Counted from the first letter of the stretch, positions 31,301-41,162 are shown. The stretch is DNA of 64,000 nt from an uncultured Schumannella sp. (GCF_905479755.1 NZ_CAJQNT010000010.1:62001-126000), one strand, 5' to 3'. Numbers and translations are program-made. The notes: generated by a model from the letters alone, not told the origin.

Positions 31301-31666
31301 ATGGCATCTGGCGGTAGCGCGATTCGAGGATCCCGCGTCGGATCCGGTCCGATGGGCGAGCAGGACCGCGGGTATCACGCGGACCGCGTCGCGATCTCGT
31401 ACTGGGATGCTCTCGGCAACGAGACGGTGCGGCACTTCGCGGCGAATCTCCCCGATGAAGAGATCCCCGAGACGATCGACTGCCCCGCATCGGGACTGCC
31501 GGCCGGTCGCGACAAGGCGAACCCGCCCGCGGTCTCCAAGATGGAGCCGTACAAGACTCACCTGGCCTACGTCAAGGAGCGTCGCAGCGAGGACGAGGCG
31601 AAGCAGATTCTCGACGACGCGGTGCAGCAGTTGCGCGAGCGCCGCGGAACCGCCGCCGCATCCTGA
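31301..31666 (+). CDS. rbpA: RNA polymerase-binding protein RbpA
   Basis: Actinobacterial transcription activator that binds RNA polymerase and the principal sigma factor and stabilises open promoter complexes. The protein is 121 aa. The N-terminal tail (GGSAIRGSRVGSGPMGE) leads to the core with FAANLPDEEIPETIDCP and GLPAGRDKANPP, then the basic linker and the sigma-interaction helix (KTHLAYVKERRSEDEAKQIL). Only one cysteine remains in the core. ACGGAGG is the ribosome binding site. Its relevance here: RbpA favours promoters with poor -35 elements, as seen in this window. The stop lies inside a terminator hairpin. Confidence 0.94.
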   Translation: MASGGSAIRGSRVGSGPMGEQDRGYHADRVAISYWDALGNETVRHFAANLPDEEIPETIDCPASGLPAGRDKANPPAVSKMEPYKTHLAYVKERRSEDEAKQILDDAVQQLRERRGTAAAS

Positions 31667-31715
31667 ACTGAGCCACCTCGGCGTCGCAGCGTTCGCTGCG
31701 GCGCCGTCTCAGTTC
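31665..31715. terminator. Bidirectional terminator spanning the rbpA and pgl stop codons
   Basis: An inner stem of 11 pairs (31680-31690 with 31695-31705, one G-T wobble) sits inside an outer perfect 8-bp stem, GAACTGAG (31665-31672) with CTCAGTTC (31708-31715). The outer arms contain parts of the TGA stops of rbpA (plus) and pgl (minus), so termination is packed into the ends of both genes. Confidence 0.75.
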
Positions 31716-32512
31716 GCGGGCAGGTCGTGCGCCGCGGTCCAGTAAGAGTTCGGCGCGATGAGCGCCTCCGGGACCTCCGCCGCCGCGTCCCGGTCGACGA
31801 AGAACACGGTGCGCTTTCGCCCTTCGGCGCCGGCTGCCGGAACATCGTTGATGCTCGCGCCCGCGAGCGTCAAGCCCAGAGCACCGGCCTTGTCGGCGCC
31901 GGCGAGCACCAGCCAAATGCGGTCCGAGGCGTTGAGCACGGGCAGGGTGAGCGTGAGCCGCTCCGACGGCGGCTTGGGGGAGTCGGTCTCGGCGAGGACG
32001 ACGCGGTCGGTGTCGTGCACCGCCGCGTGATCGGGAAACAGCGAGGCGATGTGACCGTCCGGGCCCACGCCGAGGAAGGTGACATCGAACCGCGGGAAAC
32101 GCCGCCCCTCGGGCGCCGCCTCCGCAAGCACCGTCTCGAAGTACTCCGCGGCCGCGTGGATGTCGTCGTGTTCGCCCGGTGCCGGAAAGCTCTTGATCTG
32201 CGACTCGTCGAGGGGCAGGTGGTCCAGGAGCGCGTCGCGCGACTGGGTCTCGTTGCGCTCGGCATCGCCGCGCGGAAGGTAGCGCTCGTCGCCCCACCAG
32301 AACGTGATCCGACTCCAGTCGACACTGTCGCGCGCGGGGGACGAGTTGATCGCCGCGAGAACCGCGGCTCCCATCGTGCCGCCCGTGAGGCAGACGTGGG
32401 CGAACTCCTGCTCTTCGATCACGTCGATGATCTTGGTGATGAAGCGCGCCGCCACACTGCCCGCAAGTGACGACTTGTCGGGGTGGACGAGAACTCGCCG
32501 TTCGTTGGTCAT
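31709..32512 (-). CDS. pgl: 6-phosphogluconolactonase
   Basis: Hydrolyses 6-phosphogluconolactone in the oxidative pentose phosphate pathway. The protein is 267 aa. The family motifs are VCLTGGTMGAAVLAAI (phosphate binding), WGDERYLPRGDAERN, and FLGVGPDGHIASLFPDH with the catalytic His; a GADKAGAL segment follows. The ATG at 32512 has GAGG upstream; an earlier in-frame ATG at 32608 lies inside opcA and is rejected. It is the last gene of the tkt-tal-pgi-zwf-opcA-pgl minus-strand operon and ends in a bidirectional terminator. Confidence 0.95.
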   Translation of the reverse strand: MTNERRVLVHPDKSSLAGSVAARFITKIIDVIEEQEFAHVCLTGGTMGAAVLAAINSSPARDSVDWSRITFWWGDERYLPRGDAERNETQSRDALLDHLPLDESQIKSFPAPGEHDDIHAAAEYFETVLAEAAPEGRRFPRFDVTFLGVGPDGHIASLFPDHAAVHDTDRVVLAETDSPKPPSERLTLTLPVLNASDRIWLVLAGADKAGALGLTLAGASINDVPAAGAEGRKRTVFFVDRDAAAEVPEALIAPNSYWTAAHDLPAN

Positions 32513-32522
32513 AGAGTCTGCC

Positions 32523-33488
32523 TCACTTGCCACGGGACGACGTCGCGTCGTGCGCGATCGCGTCCATGTGTCCGATTCCTTGCGTGAGGACCTCTCCGTA
32601 GAGGTCATCGGGGTCGAGCCTACGCAATTCCTCGGCGAGGCAATCGCGCAGGTTGCGGCGCGGCAGCGAAATGTCGTGAGTCGGCTGGTTCGGCTGACTG
32701 AGCGTGGCGACGTTCGGCTGTCCGCGCTCGAGCACGACGTCTCCGGATGCGCGCTCCAACGTGACGCCGTGGATGCCGCTGGATCCGTGTGAGTGGTTGC
32801 TCATCTCGAGCGCGACATCGACCTTGAGCTGAAGCCCCAGCCATGCAGCGAGCAGGGATGTCGACGCCGAGTCCGCCGCGCCGCTCACCGAGACGGCCGT
32901 GACCGGCTCGTAGGGCGGTTGGTCGAGCACCGCGGCCAGCTGGGCGCGCCAGAGCGTGAGACGGGTCCAGGCGAAGTCGGTGTCGCCGGGACCGTAGTTG
33001 CGAGCGAGCATCGTCATCGACTCGAGCGGACTGCCTGCCGCCGCGGAGTCGGTGATGCGCCGCTGGGCGATCCGTCCGAGGGGAGACTTCGCGGGGTTCT
33101 CGGGGTGCGCGGTGGGCCACCAGACGACGACGGGGGCGTCCGGCAGCAGGAGGCTCGTTACGAGTCCCTCCTCGTCGCCGCCGACCGCGCCGTAGGCGCG
33201 CAGCACGACGACCTCGCTCGCCCCGGCGTCGCCGCCCACGCGAATCTGGCCGTCGAGGCGGGCTTCTTCGTCGTCCGGGTTCTCGCTGCGCGACAGCACG
33301 ATGACACGCATCGGATGCTCACGGGAGGCGTCGTTCGCCGCCTCGATCGCTTCCTCCTCCGCGCCGTGGACGGCCGCGATGACGAGCGTGAGAACGCGGC
33401 CCAGGGCGACGGCGCCGCCCTCTTCACGGATCTTGACGAGAGCCTTCGACACCTGGCTGGTGGTCGTGGCGGGCAGATCGACGATCAC
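32523..33488 (-). CDS. opcA: OpcA, glucose-6-phosphate dehydrogenase assembly protein
   Basis: Known in cyanobacteria and Actinobacteria as an allosteric or assembly partner needed for full activity of glucose-6-phosphate dehydrogenase. The protein is 321 aa. Recognisable stretches are PDAPVVVWWPTAHPENPA, LARNYGPGDTDFAWTRLTLW, and a C-terminal LAEELRRLDPDDLYGEVL. It starts with GTG, overlapping the zwf TGA by four bases (GTGA), and is followed ten bases later by pgl. The tight coupling to zwf fits a stoichiometric complex. Confidence 0.94.
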   Translation of the reverse strand: MIVDLPATTTSQVSKALVKIREEGGAVALGRVLTLVIAAVHGAEEEAIEAANDASREHPMRVIVLSRSENPDDEEARLDGQIRVGGDAGASEVVVLRAYGAVGGDEEGLVTSLLLPDAPVVVWWPTAHPENPAKSPLGRIAQRRITDSAAAGSPLESMTMLARNYGPGDTDFAWTRLTLWRAQLAAVLDQPPYEPVTAVSVSGAADSASTSLLAAWLGLQLKVDVALEMSNHSHGSSGIHGVTLERASGDVVLERGQPNVATLSQPNQPTHDISLPRRNLRDCLAEELRRLDPDDLYGEVLTQGIGHMDAIAHDATSSRGK

Positions 33489-35023
33489 GGGCGTCTCCAG
33501 ACTCGGCCGTCGCGGGCCAATAGCTCATCCGCCGAAGACGGGCCCCAGGTTCCCGGCCGGTACTGCTCCGGTTGCCCCTGGGTGGCCCAGTACTCCTCGA
33601 TCGGGTCGAGAATCTTCCAGCTGAGTTCAACTTCTTCGTGGCGCGGGAACAACGGCGGGTCACCCAGCAGCACGTCGAGAATGAGGCGTTCGTAGGCTTC
33701 CGGGCTCGCCTCGGTGAAGGCATGGCCGTAGCCGAAGTCCATCGTGACGTCGCGCACCTGCATCCCCGCGCCGGGGACCTTGGAGCCGAAGCGAATCGTC
33801 ACGCCCTCGTCCGGCTGGACGCGGATCACGAGCGCGTTCTGGCCGAGTGCGCTCGTCTGGCTCTCTGCAAACAGGTACTGCGGCGCGCGCTTGAACACGA
33901 CGGCGATCTCGGTGACCCGACGGCCCAGTCGCTTCCCGGCGCGCAAATAGAACGGCACCCCCGCCCACCGGCGCGTGTTGATGTCGAGGCGCATCGCCGC
34001 AAAGGTCTCGGTGACCGAGTCGGGGTTCATGCCGTCCTCGTCGAGGAAGCCCGGCACGCGTTCGCCGCCCTGCCACCCGCTCGAATACTGACCACGTGCC
34101 GTCGCCGCCCCGAGGTCCTTCGGCAGACGAACCGCCGACAGCACCTTCTCCTTCTCCGCGCGCAGGTCGGCGGCGTCGAAGGACACCGGCTCCTCCATTG
34201 CGGTCAGGGCGAGCAACTGCAGCAAGTGGTTCTGGATCACATCGCGAGCGGCACCGATGCCGTCGTAGTAGCCGGCTCGACCGCCGACCCCGATGTCCTC
34301 GGCCATCGTGATCTGCACGTGGTCGACGTAGTTCGCATTCCAGATCGGTTCGTAGAGCTGGTTGGCAAATCGCAGCGCCAGGATGTTCTGGACGGTCTCC
34401 TTGCCGAGGTAGTGGTCGATGCGGAACACGCTGTCGGGCGGGAAGACCGACTCGACGACGTCGTTCAACTCGCGCGCCGTCGTCAGGTCGGACCCGAACG
34501 GCTTCTCGATGACGACGCGACGCCACTGCCCGTCGACCTGCTCGGCGAGGCCTGAACGGCGCAACTGCTCGGTGACGAGGGGGAACGACTTCGGCGGAAT
34601 CGACAGGTAGAAGGCGTGGTTGCCCATCGTGCCGCGGTGCGCATCGAGGTCTTCGATCGTCGCCTTGAGCCGGTCGAAGGCCGCATCGTCGTCGAAGTCA
34701 CCCTGGACGAAGCGGATGCCCTGGCTGAGCTGGCGCCAGACGTCCTCATCGAAGGGCGTCCGCGCGTACTGCTTGACCGCGTCGTGGACCTCTTTCTCGA
34801 AGTCCTCGTCCGCCCACTCGCGCCGAGCGAAACCGACGAGCGCGAAGCCCGGCGGCAAGAGCCCTCGGTTGGCGAGATCGTAGACGGCGGGCATCAACTT
34901 CTTGCGTGACAGGTCTCCCGTGACACCGAAGATGACCAGTCCGCTCGGACCGGCGATTCGATTGAGGCGGCGATCCGACGCCAACCGGAGTGGGTTGAAG
35001 TCCGGCGTGATCTCGACAGGCAT
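33485..35023 (-). CDS. zwf: Glucose-6-phosphate 1-dehydrogenase
   Basis: Oxidises glucose 6-phosphate to 6-phosphogluconolactone with NADP. The protein is 512 aa. The coenzyme site is VIFGVTGDLSRKKLMPAVY (residues about 29-47), and the signature RIDHYLGKETVQNI near residue 200 holds the catalytic His and Lys. I chose the ATG at 35023 (MPVEITPDFNP), with AAGGAAC eight bases upstream, because the longer frame would run into the end of pgi. OpcA overlaps its stop. Confidence 0.97.
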   Translation of the reverse strand: MPVEITPDFNPLRLASDRRLNRIAGPSGLVIFGVTGDLSRKKLMPAVYDLANRGLLPPGFALVGFARREWADEDFEKEVHDAVKQYARTPFDEDVWRQLSQGIRFVQGDFDDDAAFDRLKATIEDLDAHRGTMGNHAFYLSIPPKSFPLVTEQLRRSGLAEQVDGQWRRVVIEKPFGSDLTTARELNDVVESVFPPDSVFRIDHYLGKETVQNILALRFANQLYEPIWNANYVDHVQITMAEDIGVGGRAGYYDGIGAARDVIQNHLLQLLALTAMEEPVSFDAADLRAEKEKVLSAVRLPKDLGAATARGQYSSGWQGGERVPGFLDEDGMNPDSVTETFAAMRLDINTRRWAGVPFYLRAGKRLGRRVTEIAVVFKRAPQYLFAESQTSALGQNALVIRVQPDEGVTIRFGSKVPGAGMQVRDVTMDFGYGHAFTEASPEAYERLILDVLLGDPPLFPRHEEVELSWKILDPIEEYWATQGQPEQYRPGTWGPSSADELLARDGRVWRRP

Positions 35024-35054
35024 GCGTGTTCCTTGACGTTCGGTCGGGGAGGGG

Positions 35055-36653
35055 TCAGCCGATCGCGGCGCGCAGCGCCACGGCCGCACTCGCCACGTCG
35101 TCGATCGTGAGCGACAGCACCGGCCGACCGTGCTCGGCCAGAACGCTCGCGTCACCGACCGCCTGCGCCTGAATGAGCTGGCCGAAGGTGAACGGGCGAT
35201 CCGGGATCTCAAGGTCGGTCGCGGTCGTGCCGACGATCTGCAAGAACACGCCGATCGCGGGTCCGCCCTTGTGGAACTGGCCGGTGGAGTGCAGGAACCG
35301 CGGTCCCCAGCCGAAGGTCACGGGGCGACCGGCGCGTGCGGCGAGCAGCGCCCGCAGCTCTTCGAGCTCCGGATAGGCGATGCGGTCGAGGTACGCCTGA
35401 ATCGAGAGGTAGCCGTCCGCCGGGAGCGACGCGAGGAGCGCGTCGATCGCCCCGGAGAGCGTCGTTCCCTCGATCGCGAGCGGGCCGGAGGTGCGCACCT
35501 CGATGCCGTCCACGACGAAGGCCGGCTCGGTCGGTTCGGGACGCGCGTCGAGCAATGCGCGGGCGGCGACCTTCGCCGACTCGACGTCGGGCTGGTTGAA
35601 GGGATCGATCGCGAGCAGCCGACCGGCAACCGCGGTGGCGTACTCCCAGACCAGAATCTGGCCGCCGAGACTGCCCGAGATCTCGATCTCGCCCTCGAGC
35701 ACCTCGCGCGTGGCGCGCGCATCGGCGACGAGACGCACGATCTGGAGGTCGGGGAGGTCCATCGACAGCTCGGGAGCATCCGTCTCGAGCACAACCGGCA
35801 ACAGGCCGGTGCCGCTCTTGCCCGTCGACTCGGCGATGAGCTGCTCGGCCCAGTCCGCGAATCCGACGATGTGGGTGCCGTCGGCGACGATGCCCAGCTT
35901 GTTCTTGAGCGGGCGCGTTCCCGCGATCGCGGCCCCCAGGACGAGTCCCGGGTTGCTCGCGGAGTCGAGGGCGAGCTCGAGCGAGACCGCCTCCGCTTCA
36001 TCCAGCAGCTGCTGGATGTCGACGCCGGCCAGGCCGCTCGGAACGAGACCGAACGCGGTGAGGGCCGAGAACCGACCGCCGACGTTCGGGTCGGCGTTGA
36101 AGACGCGGTAGCCCGTCTCGCGGGCCGAGACATCGAGCGGCGAACCCGGGTCGGTCACGATCACGATGCGCGAGATCGGGTCGATCCCGGCGTCGCGGAA
36201 CGCCTGCTCGTAGGCGCGGCGCTGGCTGTCGGTCTCGACGGTCGAGCCCGACTTCGACGAGATCACGACGGCGGTGCGTGCCAGACGATCGCTGATCGCC
36301 GCGCGCACCTGCGCCGGGTCGGTCGAGTCGAGCACGGTGAGGGCGACGCCGTAGGTCTTGGTAATGACCTCGGGTGCGAGCGACGAGCCGCCCATTCCGC
36401 CGAGCACGATGTGGTCGATGCCGTTCGCACGCAGCGAGTCGCGCAGGGCGAGGATGTCATCGACAAGCGGCGTCGAAAGCGCGACCGCTTCGGTCCACCC
36501 CAACCGGATCGCGGCCTCGGCCTCGGCCTCGGGGCCCCAGAGCGTCGCATCAAGCGAGGTGATTCCGCTCGCGACCCCGTCCGCGACGAGCTGCGGCACA
36601 ACGCGCGCAACAGCTTCGGCCGCCGCGCCCGTGGCGTGGACCGTGACGGTCAC
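35055..36653 (-). CDS. pgi: Glucose-6-phosphate isomerase (tal-pgi fusion type)
   Basis: Interconverts glucose 6-phosphate and fructose 6-phosphate. The protein is 532 aa. The sugar-phosphate (SIS) motifs are [15 protein letters not shown] and [34 protein letters not shown] contains the catalytic Glu region. The C-terminal motif [14 protein letters not shown] is the form seen in the isomerase half of bifunctional transaldolase/phosphoglucose isomerases rather than the classic PGI signature. The GTG start overlaps the tal stop by four bases. It stands inside the pentose phosphate operon, linking it to glycolysis. Confidence 0.93.
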   Translation of the reverse strand: MTVTVHATGAAAEAVARVVPQLVADGVASGITSLDATLWGPEAEAEAAIRLGWTEAVALSTPLVDDILALRDSLRANGIDHIVLGGMGGSSLAPEVITKTYGVALTVLDSTDPAQVRAAISDRLARTAVVISSKSGSTVETDSQRRAYEQAFRDAGIDPISRIVIVTDPGSPLDVSARETGYRVFNADPNVGGRFSALTAFGLVPSGLAGVDIQQLLDEAEAVSLELALDSASNPGLVLGAAIAGTRPLKNKLGIVADGTHIVGFADWAEQLIAESTGKSGTGLLPVVLETDAPELSMDLPDLQIVRLVADARATREVLEGEIEISGSLGGQILVWEYATAVAGRLLAIDPFNQPDVESAKVAARALLDARPEPTEPAFVVDGIEVRTSGPLAIEGTTLSGAIDALLASLPADGYLSIQAYLDRIAYPELEELRALLAARAGRPVTFGWGPRFLHSTGQFHKGGPAIGVFLQIVGTTATDLEIPDRPFTFGQLIQAQAVGDASVLAEHGRPVLSLTIDDVASAAVALRAAIG

Positions 36654-37765
36654 TTCGAGGCCTCCAGCGCCGCCGTGACGGTGTCGAGGAGTTCGTTCCA
36701 GGAGACGATGAACTTCTCGACGCCCTCCTTCTCGAGCAGCGCCGTGACGTCGTCATAGTCGACGCCGACGGCGGCCAGCTGGTCGAGGACCTGCTGCGCC
36801 TCGCCGTACGAGACGGTCACCCGGTCGCCCTCGATGACGCCGTGGTCGAAGGTCGCCTCGAGCGTCTTCTCCGGCATCGTGTTCACGACGCCAGCCACTG
36901 CGAGCTCGGTGACGTAGAGCGTGTCCGGGAGTTCGGGGCTCTTGACGCCGGTCGAGGCCCAGAGCGGACGCTGCTTATTGGCCCCGGCCGCGAGCAGCGC
37001 CTGGGCGCGCTCGGTCGCGAACTGCTGCTCGAAGAGCTGGTAGGCAAGCTGCGCGTTGGCCACACCCGCCTTGCTCTTCAGCGCGATCGCCTCGGGAGTG
37101 CCGATCGCCTCAAGCCGCGAGTCGATCTCGGTGTCGACGCGCGACACGAAGAACGAGGCGACCGACTCGATCGTCGACAGGTCGATGCCCGCCGCCTTCG
37201 CCTTCTCGAGACCGGCGAGGTACGCCTCGATGACGGCCTGGTGACGCGCGAGGCTGAAGATCAGCGTCACGTTGACGCTGATGCCCGCGCCGATGACCTC
37301 CGTGATGGCCTCGAGACCGGCGATCGTGGCGGGGATCTTGATCATCGCGTTGGGGCGGTCGACCTTGGCCCACAGCCGCTTCGCCTCGGCGATCGTCCCC
37401 GCGGCGTCGTGGGCGAGATCCGGTGCCACCTCGATCGACACGCGGCCGTCGACGCCGTTCGTGGCGTCGTAGACCGGACGGAAGATGTCGGATGCCGCTT
37501 GCACGTCATCCGTGGTGATCTCGAAGACCGCCTCCGACACGCTCGCGCCCGCCGCCGCGAGGCTGGCGACCTGCGCGTCGTAGGCCTCACCCTTGGCGAG
37601 GGCCGCGGCGAAGATCGTCGGGTTCGTGGTGACCCCGACGACGTTGCGCTCGGCCATGAGCTTCTGCAGGCCGCCGGTCGAGATGCGTTCGCGCGAGAGG
37701 TCGTCGAGCCAGATGCTGACGCCGACCTCGGAGAGCTGAGCGGTGGGGGAGGTGTTGACTGCCAT
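36650..37765 (-). CDS. tal: Transaldolase
   Basis: Transfers a three-carbon dihydroxyacetone unit between sugar phosphates. The protein is 371 aa, the longer actinobacterial and cyanobacterial subtype. [17 protein letters not shown] and [13 protein letters not shown] are the N-terminal signature, [13 protein letters not shown] holds the Schiff-base lysine, and [12 protein letters not shown] follows. It overlaps pgi by four bases and follows tkt after 48 bases with a weak ribosome binding site (GAAGATC). Confidence 0.96.
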   Translation of the reverse strand: MAVNTSPTAQLSEVGVSIWLDDLSRERISTGGLQKLMAERNVVGVTTNPTIFAAALAKGEAYDAQVASLAAAGASVSEAVFEITTDDVQAASDIFRPVYDATNGVDGRVSIEVAPDLAHDAAGTIAEAKRLWAKVDRPNAMIKIPATIAGLEAITEVIGAGISVNVTLIFSLARHQAVIEAYLAGLEKAKAAGIDLSTIESVASFFVSRVDTEIDSRLEAIGTPEAIALKSKAGVANAQLAYQLFEQQFATERAQALLAAGANKQRPLWASTGVKSPELPDTLYVTELAVAGVVNTMPEKTLEATFDHGVIEGDRVTVSYGEAQQVLDQLAAVGVDYDDVTALLEKEGVEKFIVSWNELLDTVTAALEASK

Positions 37766-37813
37766 GAGCGTGATCTTCCGTGTGTGGTGAAAAAGTGGTG
37801 GACCGGAACGGTG

Positions 37814-39913
37814 TCAGTTGCTCGCGGCCGCGAGCGACTCCTTGGCGGCCGCGATGGTCGCCTCGGTGGTGATGCCGAACTCTCGGTAGAGCGTCTTGTA
37901 GTCGGCCGAGGCGCCGAAGTGCTCGATCGAGACCGAGCGTCCGGCGTCGCCGAGGTACGGTGCCCAGGTGAGCGCGAGGCCCGCCTCGACCGACACGCGG
38001 GCCTGGACGCTGGCCGGCAGCACCGACTCGCGGTACTCCGCACTCTGCTCTTCGAACCACTCCTGGCACGGCACCGAAACGACCCGAGCCTGGATGCCGT
38101 CCTCGGCGAGCGCGGCGCGAGCCTCGACCGCGAACTGAACCTCGGATCCGGAGGCGAGGAGGATGACGTCGGGGGTGCCGTTCGGCGCCTCCGCGAGCAC
38201 GTAGGCGCCCTTGCTGACAAGCGCTGCCGAGGCGAAACTCTCGCCCGAGGCCGCACCCTCGCCACGCTCGAAGACCGGCAGGTTCTGGCGGCTGAGCACG
38301 ATGCCGGCCGGCGCGTTGCGACGCTCCAGGATCGTCGTCCAGGCGATGCCGACCTCGTTGGCGTCGGCGGGGCGAACCACGTCGAGACCGGGAATGGCGC
38401 GCAGCGTCGTGAGCTGCTCGACCGGCTGGTGCGTCGGGCCGTCCTCGCCGAGGGCGACCGAGTCGTGGGTCCAGACGAAGATCGACGGCACCTGCATGAG
38501 CGCGGCGAGACGAACCGCCGGACGCATGTAGTCGCTGAAGATCAGGAACGTTCCGCCGAAGGCGCGCGTCTTGCCGTGGAGCACGATGCCGTTCAGGATC
38601 GAGCCCATCGCGTGCTCACGAATTCCGAAGTGCAGCACACGGCCGTAGGGGTCACCCGTCCATTCGTGCGTCGAGTGCTCGGCGGGCACGAACGACTTCG
38701 CCCCACCGATCGTCGTGTTGTTCGACTCGGCGAGGTCGGCGGAGCCGCCCCACAGCTCGGGAACGACGGCGCCGAGCGCCGTGATGACCTTGCCGCTCGC
38801 GGCGCGGGTCGAGACCTCGGTGCCGGCCTCGAAGCTCGGCAGTGCCTCGGCGACGCCCTCGGGCAGTTCGCCACGCTCAAGGCGCTCCAGCAGAGCCTTG
38901 CGCTCGGGGTTGGCGGCGGCCCAGGCGTCGAACCCGCGCTGCCATTCGGCGTGGGCAGCTGCCCCGCGTTCGGCGAGCTTGCGCGTGTGGGCGATGACCT
39001 CATCCGAGACCTCGAAGGTCTTCTCGGGGTCGAAGCCGAGTACCTGCTTGACGGCGGCGAGCTCGTCGGCACCGAGCGCCGAACCGTGGATCTTGCCGGT
39101 GTTCTGCTTCTTGGGGCTCGGCCAGCCGATGATGGTCTTCAGGATGATGAGCGACGGCTTGTCGGTCTCAGCCTTCGCTTCCTCGATTGCCGCGTAGAGC
39201 GCGTGCACGTCCTCGACGTACTCGCCGGTCTTCTTCCAATCAACCGTGAGCACCTGCCAGCCGTAGGCCTCGTAGCGTTTCGCCACGTCCTCGCTAAACG
39301 CGATCTGCGTGTCGTCCTCGATCGAGATCTGGTTCGAGTCGTAGATCGCGATCAGGTTGCCGAGCTTTTGGTGCCCGGCGAGCGGTGCCGACTCGGCGGT
39401 CACACCCTCCTGGATATCGCCGTCGCCGGCGACCACGTAGACGAAGTGGTCGAACGGGCTGGTACCCGCCGCCGCCTCCGGGTCGAATAGACCGCGCTCG
39501 TAGCGCGCCGCGTAGGCGAAGCCGACGGCGGAGGCGAGGCCCTGGCCGAGCGGACCGGTGGTGATCTCGACGCCGTCGGTGTGTCCGTACTCCGGGTGAC
39601 CGGGAGTCTTCGAGCCCCAGGTGCGCAGCGCCTTGAGATCGTCGAGCTCGAGGCCCTCGCCGCCCAGGTAGAGCTGGACGTACTGGGTGAGCGAGGAATG
39701 ACCCGCCGACAGGATGAACCGGTCGCGGCCGAGCCAGCTGTGGTCCTTCGGGTCGCGGCGCATCACCTTCTGGAAGAGCAGGTACGCAGCCGGCGCGAGG
39801 CTCATCGCCGTACCCGGGTGGCCGTTGCCGACCTTCTCGACCGCGTCGGCGGCGAGGATCCGAGCGGTGTCGACGGCCTTCGCGTCGAGTTCATCCCAGG
39901 AGAGTGGTGCCAC
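37814..39913 (-). CDS. tkt: Transketolase
   Basis: Thiamine diphosphate enzyme that moves two-carbon units between sugar phosphates. The protein is 699 aa. GNGHPGTAMSLAPAAYLLF is the N-terminal signature, GDGDIQEG (VVAGDGDIQEGV) begins the thiamine-binding motif with the downstream IAIYDSNQISIEDDT, and VWTHDSVALGEDGPTHQP is the second family signature. I chose the GTG at 39913 (APLSWDELD), with GAAAGG 12 bases upstream, over in-frame codons in the leader. It is the first gene of the pentose phosphate operon; the 280-base gap to ctaB holds its leader and promoter. Confidence 0.96.
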   Translation of the reverse strand: MAPLSWDELDAKAVDTARILAADAVEKVGNGHPGTAMSLAPAAYLLFQKVMRRDPKDHSWLGRDRFILSAGHSSLTQYVQLYLGGEGLELDDLKALRTWGSKTPGHPEYGHTDGVEITTGPLGQGLASAVGFAYAARYERGLFDPEAAAGTSPFDHFVYVVAGDGDIQEGVTAESAPLAGHQKLGNLIAIYDSNQISIEDDTQIAFSEDVAKRYEAYGWQVLTVDWKKTGEYVEDVHALYAAIEEAKAETDKPSLIILKTIIGWPSPKKQNTGKIHGSALGADELAAVKQVLGFDPEKTFEVSDEVIAHTRKLAERGAAAHAEWQRGFDAWAAANPERKALLERLERGELPEGVAEALPSFEAGTEVSTRAASGKVITALGAVVPELWGGSADLAESNNTTIGGAKSFVPAEHSTHEWTGDPYGRVLHFGIREHAMGSILNGIVLHGKTRAFGGTFLIFSDYMRPAVRLAALMQVPSIFVWTHDSVALGEDGPTHQPVEQLTTLRAIPGLDVVRPADANEVGIAWTTILERRNAPAGIVLSRQNLPVFERGEGAASGESFASAALVSKGAYVLAEAPNGTPDVILLASGSEVQFAVEARAALAEDGIQARVVSVPCQEWFEEQSAEYRESVLPASVQARVSVEAGLALTWAPYLGDAGRSVSIEHFGASADYKTLYREFGITTEATIAAAKESLAAASN

Positions 39914-39938
39914 GAGGTGTAGACCTTTCGATAACCGG

Positions 39939-39959
39939 GCAGGAGGCAGAAGCTCCTGC
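39939..39959 (-). repeat. Hairpin in the tkt leader
   Basis: GCAGGAG (39939-39945) and CTCCTGC (39953-39959) pair around a 7-base loop, about 26 bases upstream of the tkt start, in the leader of the predicted minus-strand transcript. It may affect translation or stability. Confidence 0.35.
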
Positions 39960-40059
39960 AGTGCAGGTTCCACCGACCGACATCGTTGGCGCACCGCGGC
40001 AACCGGCACCCACGGTCACGATGTGTGGGGAGTCCGGCTCGCGGCCAGGGAACGCTACG

Positions 40060-40065
40060 AGTATA
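40060..40065 (-). promoter_or_regulatory. Probable -10 box of the tkt operon inside a dyad
   Basis: On the minus strand TATACT (AGTATA on the plus strand) lies about 147 bases upstream of tkt. It is centred within an inverted repeat, CCAGGG (40045-40050) and CCCTGG (40074-40079), which could be an operator. Confidence 0.4.
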
Positions 40066-40158
40066 GGGAATCGCCCTGGTCGACGCGTCGGGACCGGGTG
40101 GGAGCGCGCCCGGCGCCGAAGCTTCGCCGCCGGGTCGGACGGTCACCGCGGCGTCGCT

Positions 40159-40164
40159 TAGACT
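40159..40164 (+). promoter_or_regulatory. -10 box of ctaB
   Basis: TAGACT, 29 bases before the ctaB ATG; the short leader carries GAGGAG as ribosome binding site. Divergent from the tkt promoter about 95 bases away. Confidence 0.5.
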
Positions 40165-40193
40165 GAACCGGCCGAACCACCATCCGAGGAGCT

Positions 40194-41144
40194 ATGTCCG
40201 GAGCCGTCGACACGTCCGCTGTGAACGCCGAGCGGACCGCTGACCCGCGGCGCATCGGGGTCGTGCAGAAGATCAAGGCGTACGTCGCGCTGACCAAGCC
40301 GCGCGTCATCGAGCTGCTGCTCGTGACGACGGCGCCCGTGATGGTGCTGGCCGCCCAAGGCATCCCGAACCTGTGGCTCGTGCTCGCCACGCTCGTCGGC
40401 GGCTCGCTCTCTGCCGGCAGCGCGAACGCGTTCAACTGCTACCTTGACCGCGACATCGACCGGGTGATGAAGCGCACCCAGAAGCGTCCCCTGGTGACGG
40501 GCGAGTTGAGCGATCGCGAGGCGCTCGTCTTCGCCTGGGTCACGGGCGTCGTCTCGATCGCCTGGCTCTGGGTGTTCACCACCTGGCTCGCCGCCGTGCT
40601 CTCGCTCGCGGCGATCCTGTTCTACGTCCTCGTCTACACGCTCGTGCTCAAGCGCCGCACGCCGCAGAACATCGTCTGGGGCGGCGCAGCCGGATGCATG
40701 CCCGTGCTGATCGGCTGGGCGGCGGTAACCGGCTCCCTCGACTGGGCTCCCGTGATCCTGTTCGGCATCGTCTTCCTGTGGACGCCGCCGCACTACTGGC
40801 CGCTGTCGATGCGCTACCGCGCCGACTACGCATCCGTCTCGGTTCCGATGCTCGCCGTGGTGCGCGGACGCACCGTGGTCGGACTCCAGATCGTGCTCTA
40901 CGCGTGGGCCACCGTCGCCTGCTCGCTCCTGCTCATCCCGATCGCCCCGATGGGCGCCCTGTACGCCGTAGCGGCCACGCTCGCCGGTGCCTGGTTCGTG
41001 CTCGAGTCGCACCGTCTCTACTCGCGGGCGATCCGCGACGGAGAGGTGCAGCCGATGCGCGTCTTCCACGCCTCGATCACCTACCTGACGGTGGTCTTCC
41101 TCGCCGTGGGGCTCGACCCGCTGCTCTTCCTGCCGGTCTTCTGA
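40194..41144 (+). CDS. ctaB: Protohaem IX farnesyltransferase (haem O synthase)
   Basis: Attaches a farnesyl group to haem B, the first step towards haem A for cytochrome aa3 oxidase. The protein is 316 aa with about nine membrane helices. The UbiA-family Asp motif is [20 protein letters not shown] (residues about 79-98), and the second loop is [29 protein letters not shown] is typical of haem O synthases. It is divergent from tkt, an arrangement known in many Actinobacteria, and converges on ctaA 18 bases away. Confidence 0.96.
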   Translation: MSGAVDTSAVNAERTADPRRIGVVQKIKAYVALTKPRVIELLLVTTAPVMVLAAQGIPNLWLVLATLVGGSLSAGSANAFNCYLDRDIDRVMKRTQKRPLVTGELSDREALVFAWVTGVVSIAWLWVFTTWLAAVLSLAAILFYVLVYTLVLKRRTPQNIVWGGAAGCMPVLIGWAAVTGSLDWAPVILFGIVFLWTPPHYWPLSMRYRADYASVSVPMLAVVRGRTVVGLQIVLYAWATVACSLLLIPIAPMGALYAVAATLAGAWFVLESHRLYSRAIRDGEVQPMRVFHASITYLTVVFLAVGLDPLLFLPVF

Positions 41145-41162
41145 GCCCCCGACCGGCGGACG

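Noticed and set aside
36842-39490. An 882-codon plus-strand frame across tal and tkt
   Set aside because: It lies opposite two clear enzymes with all catalytic motifs and shows no domain of its own.
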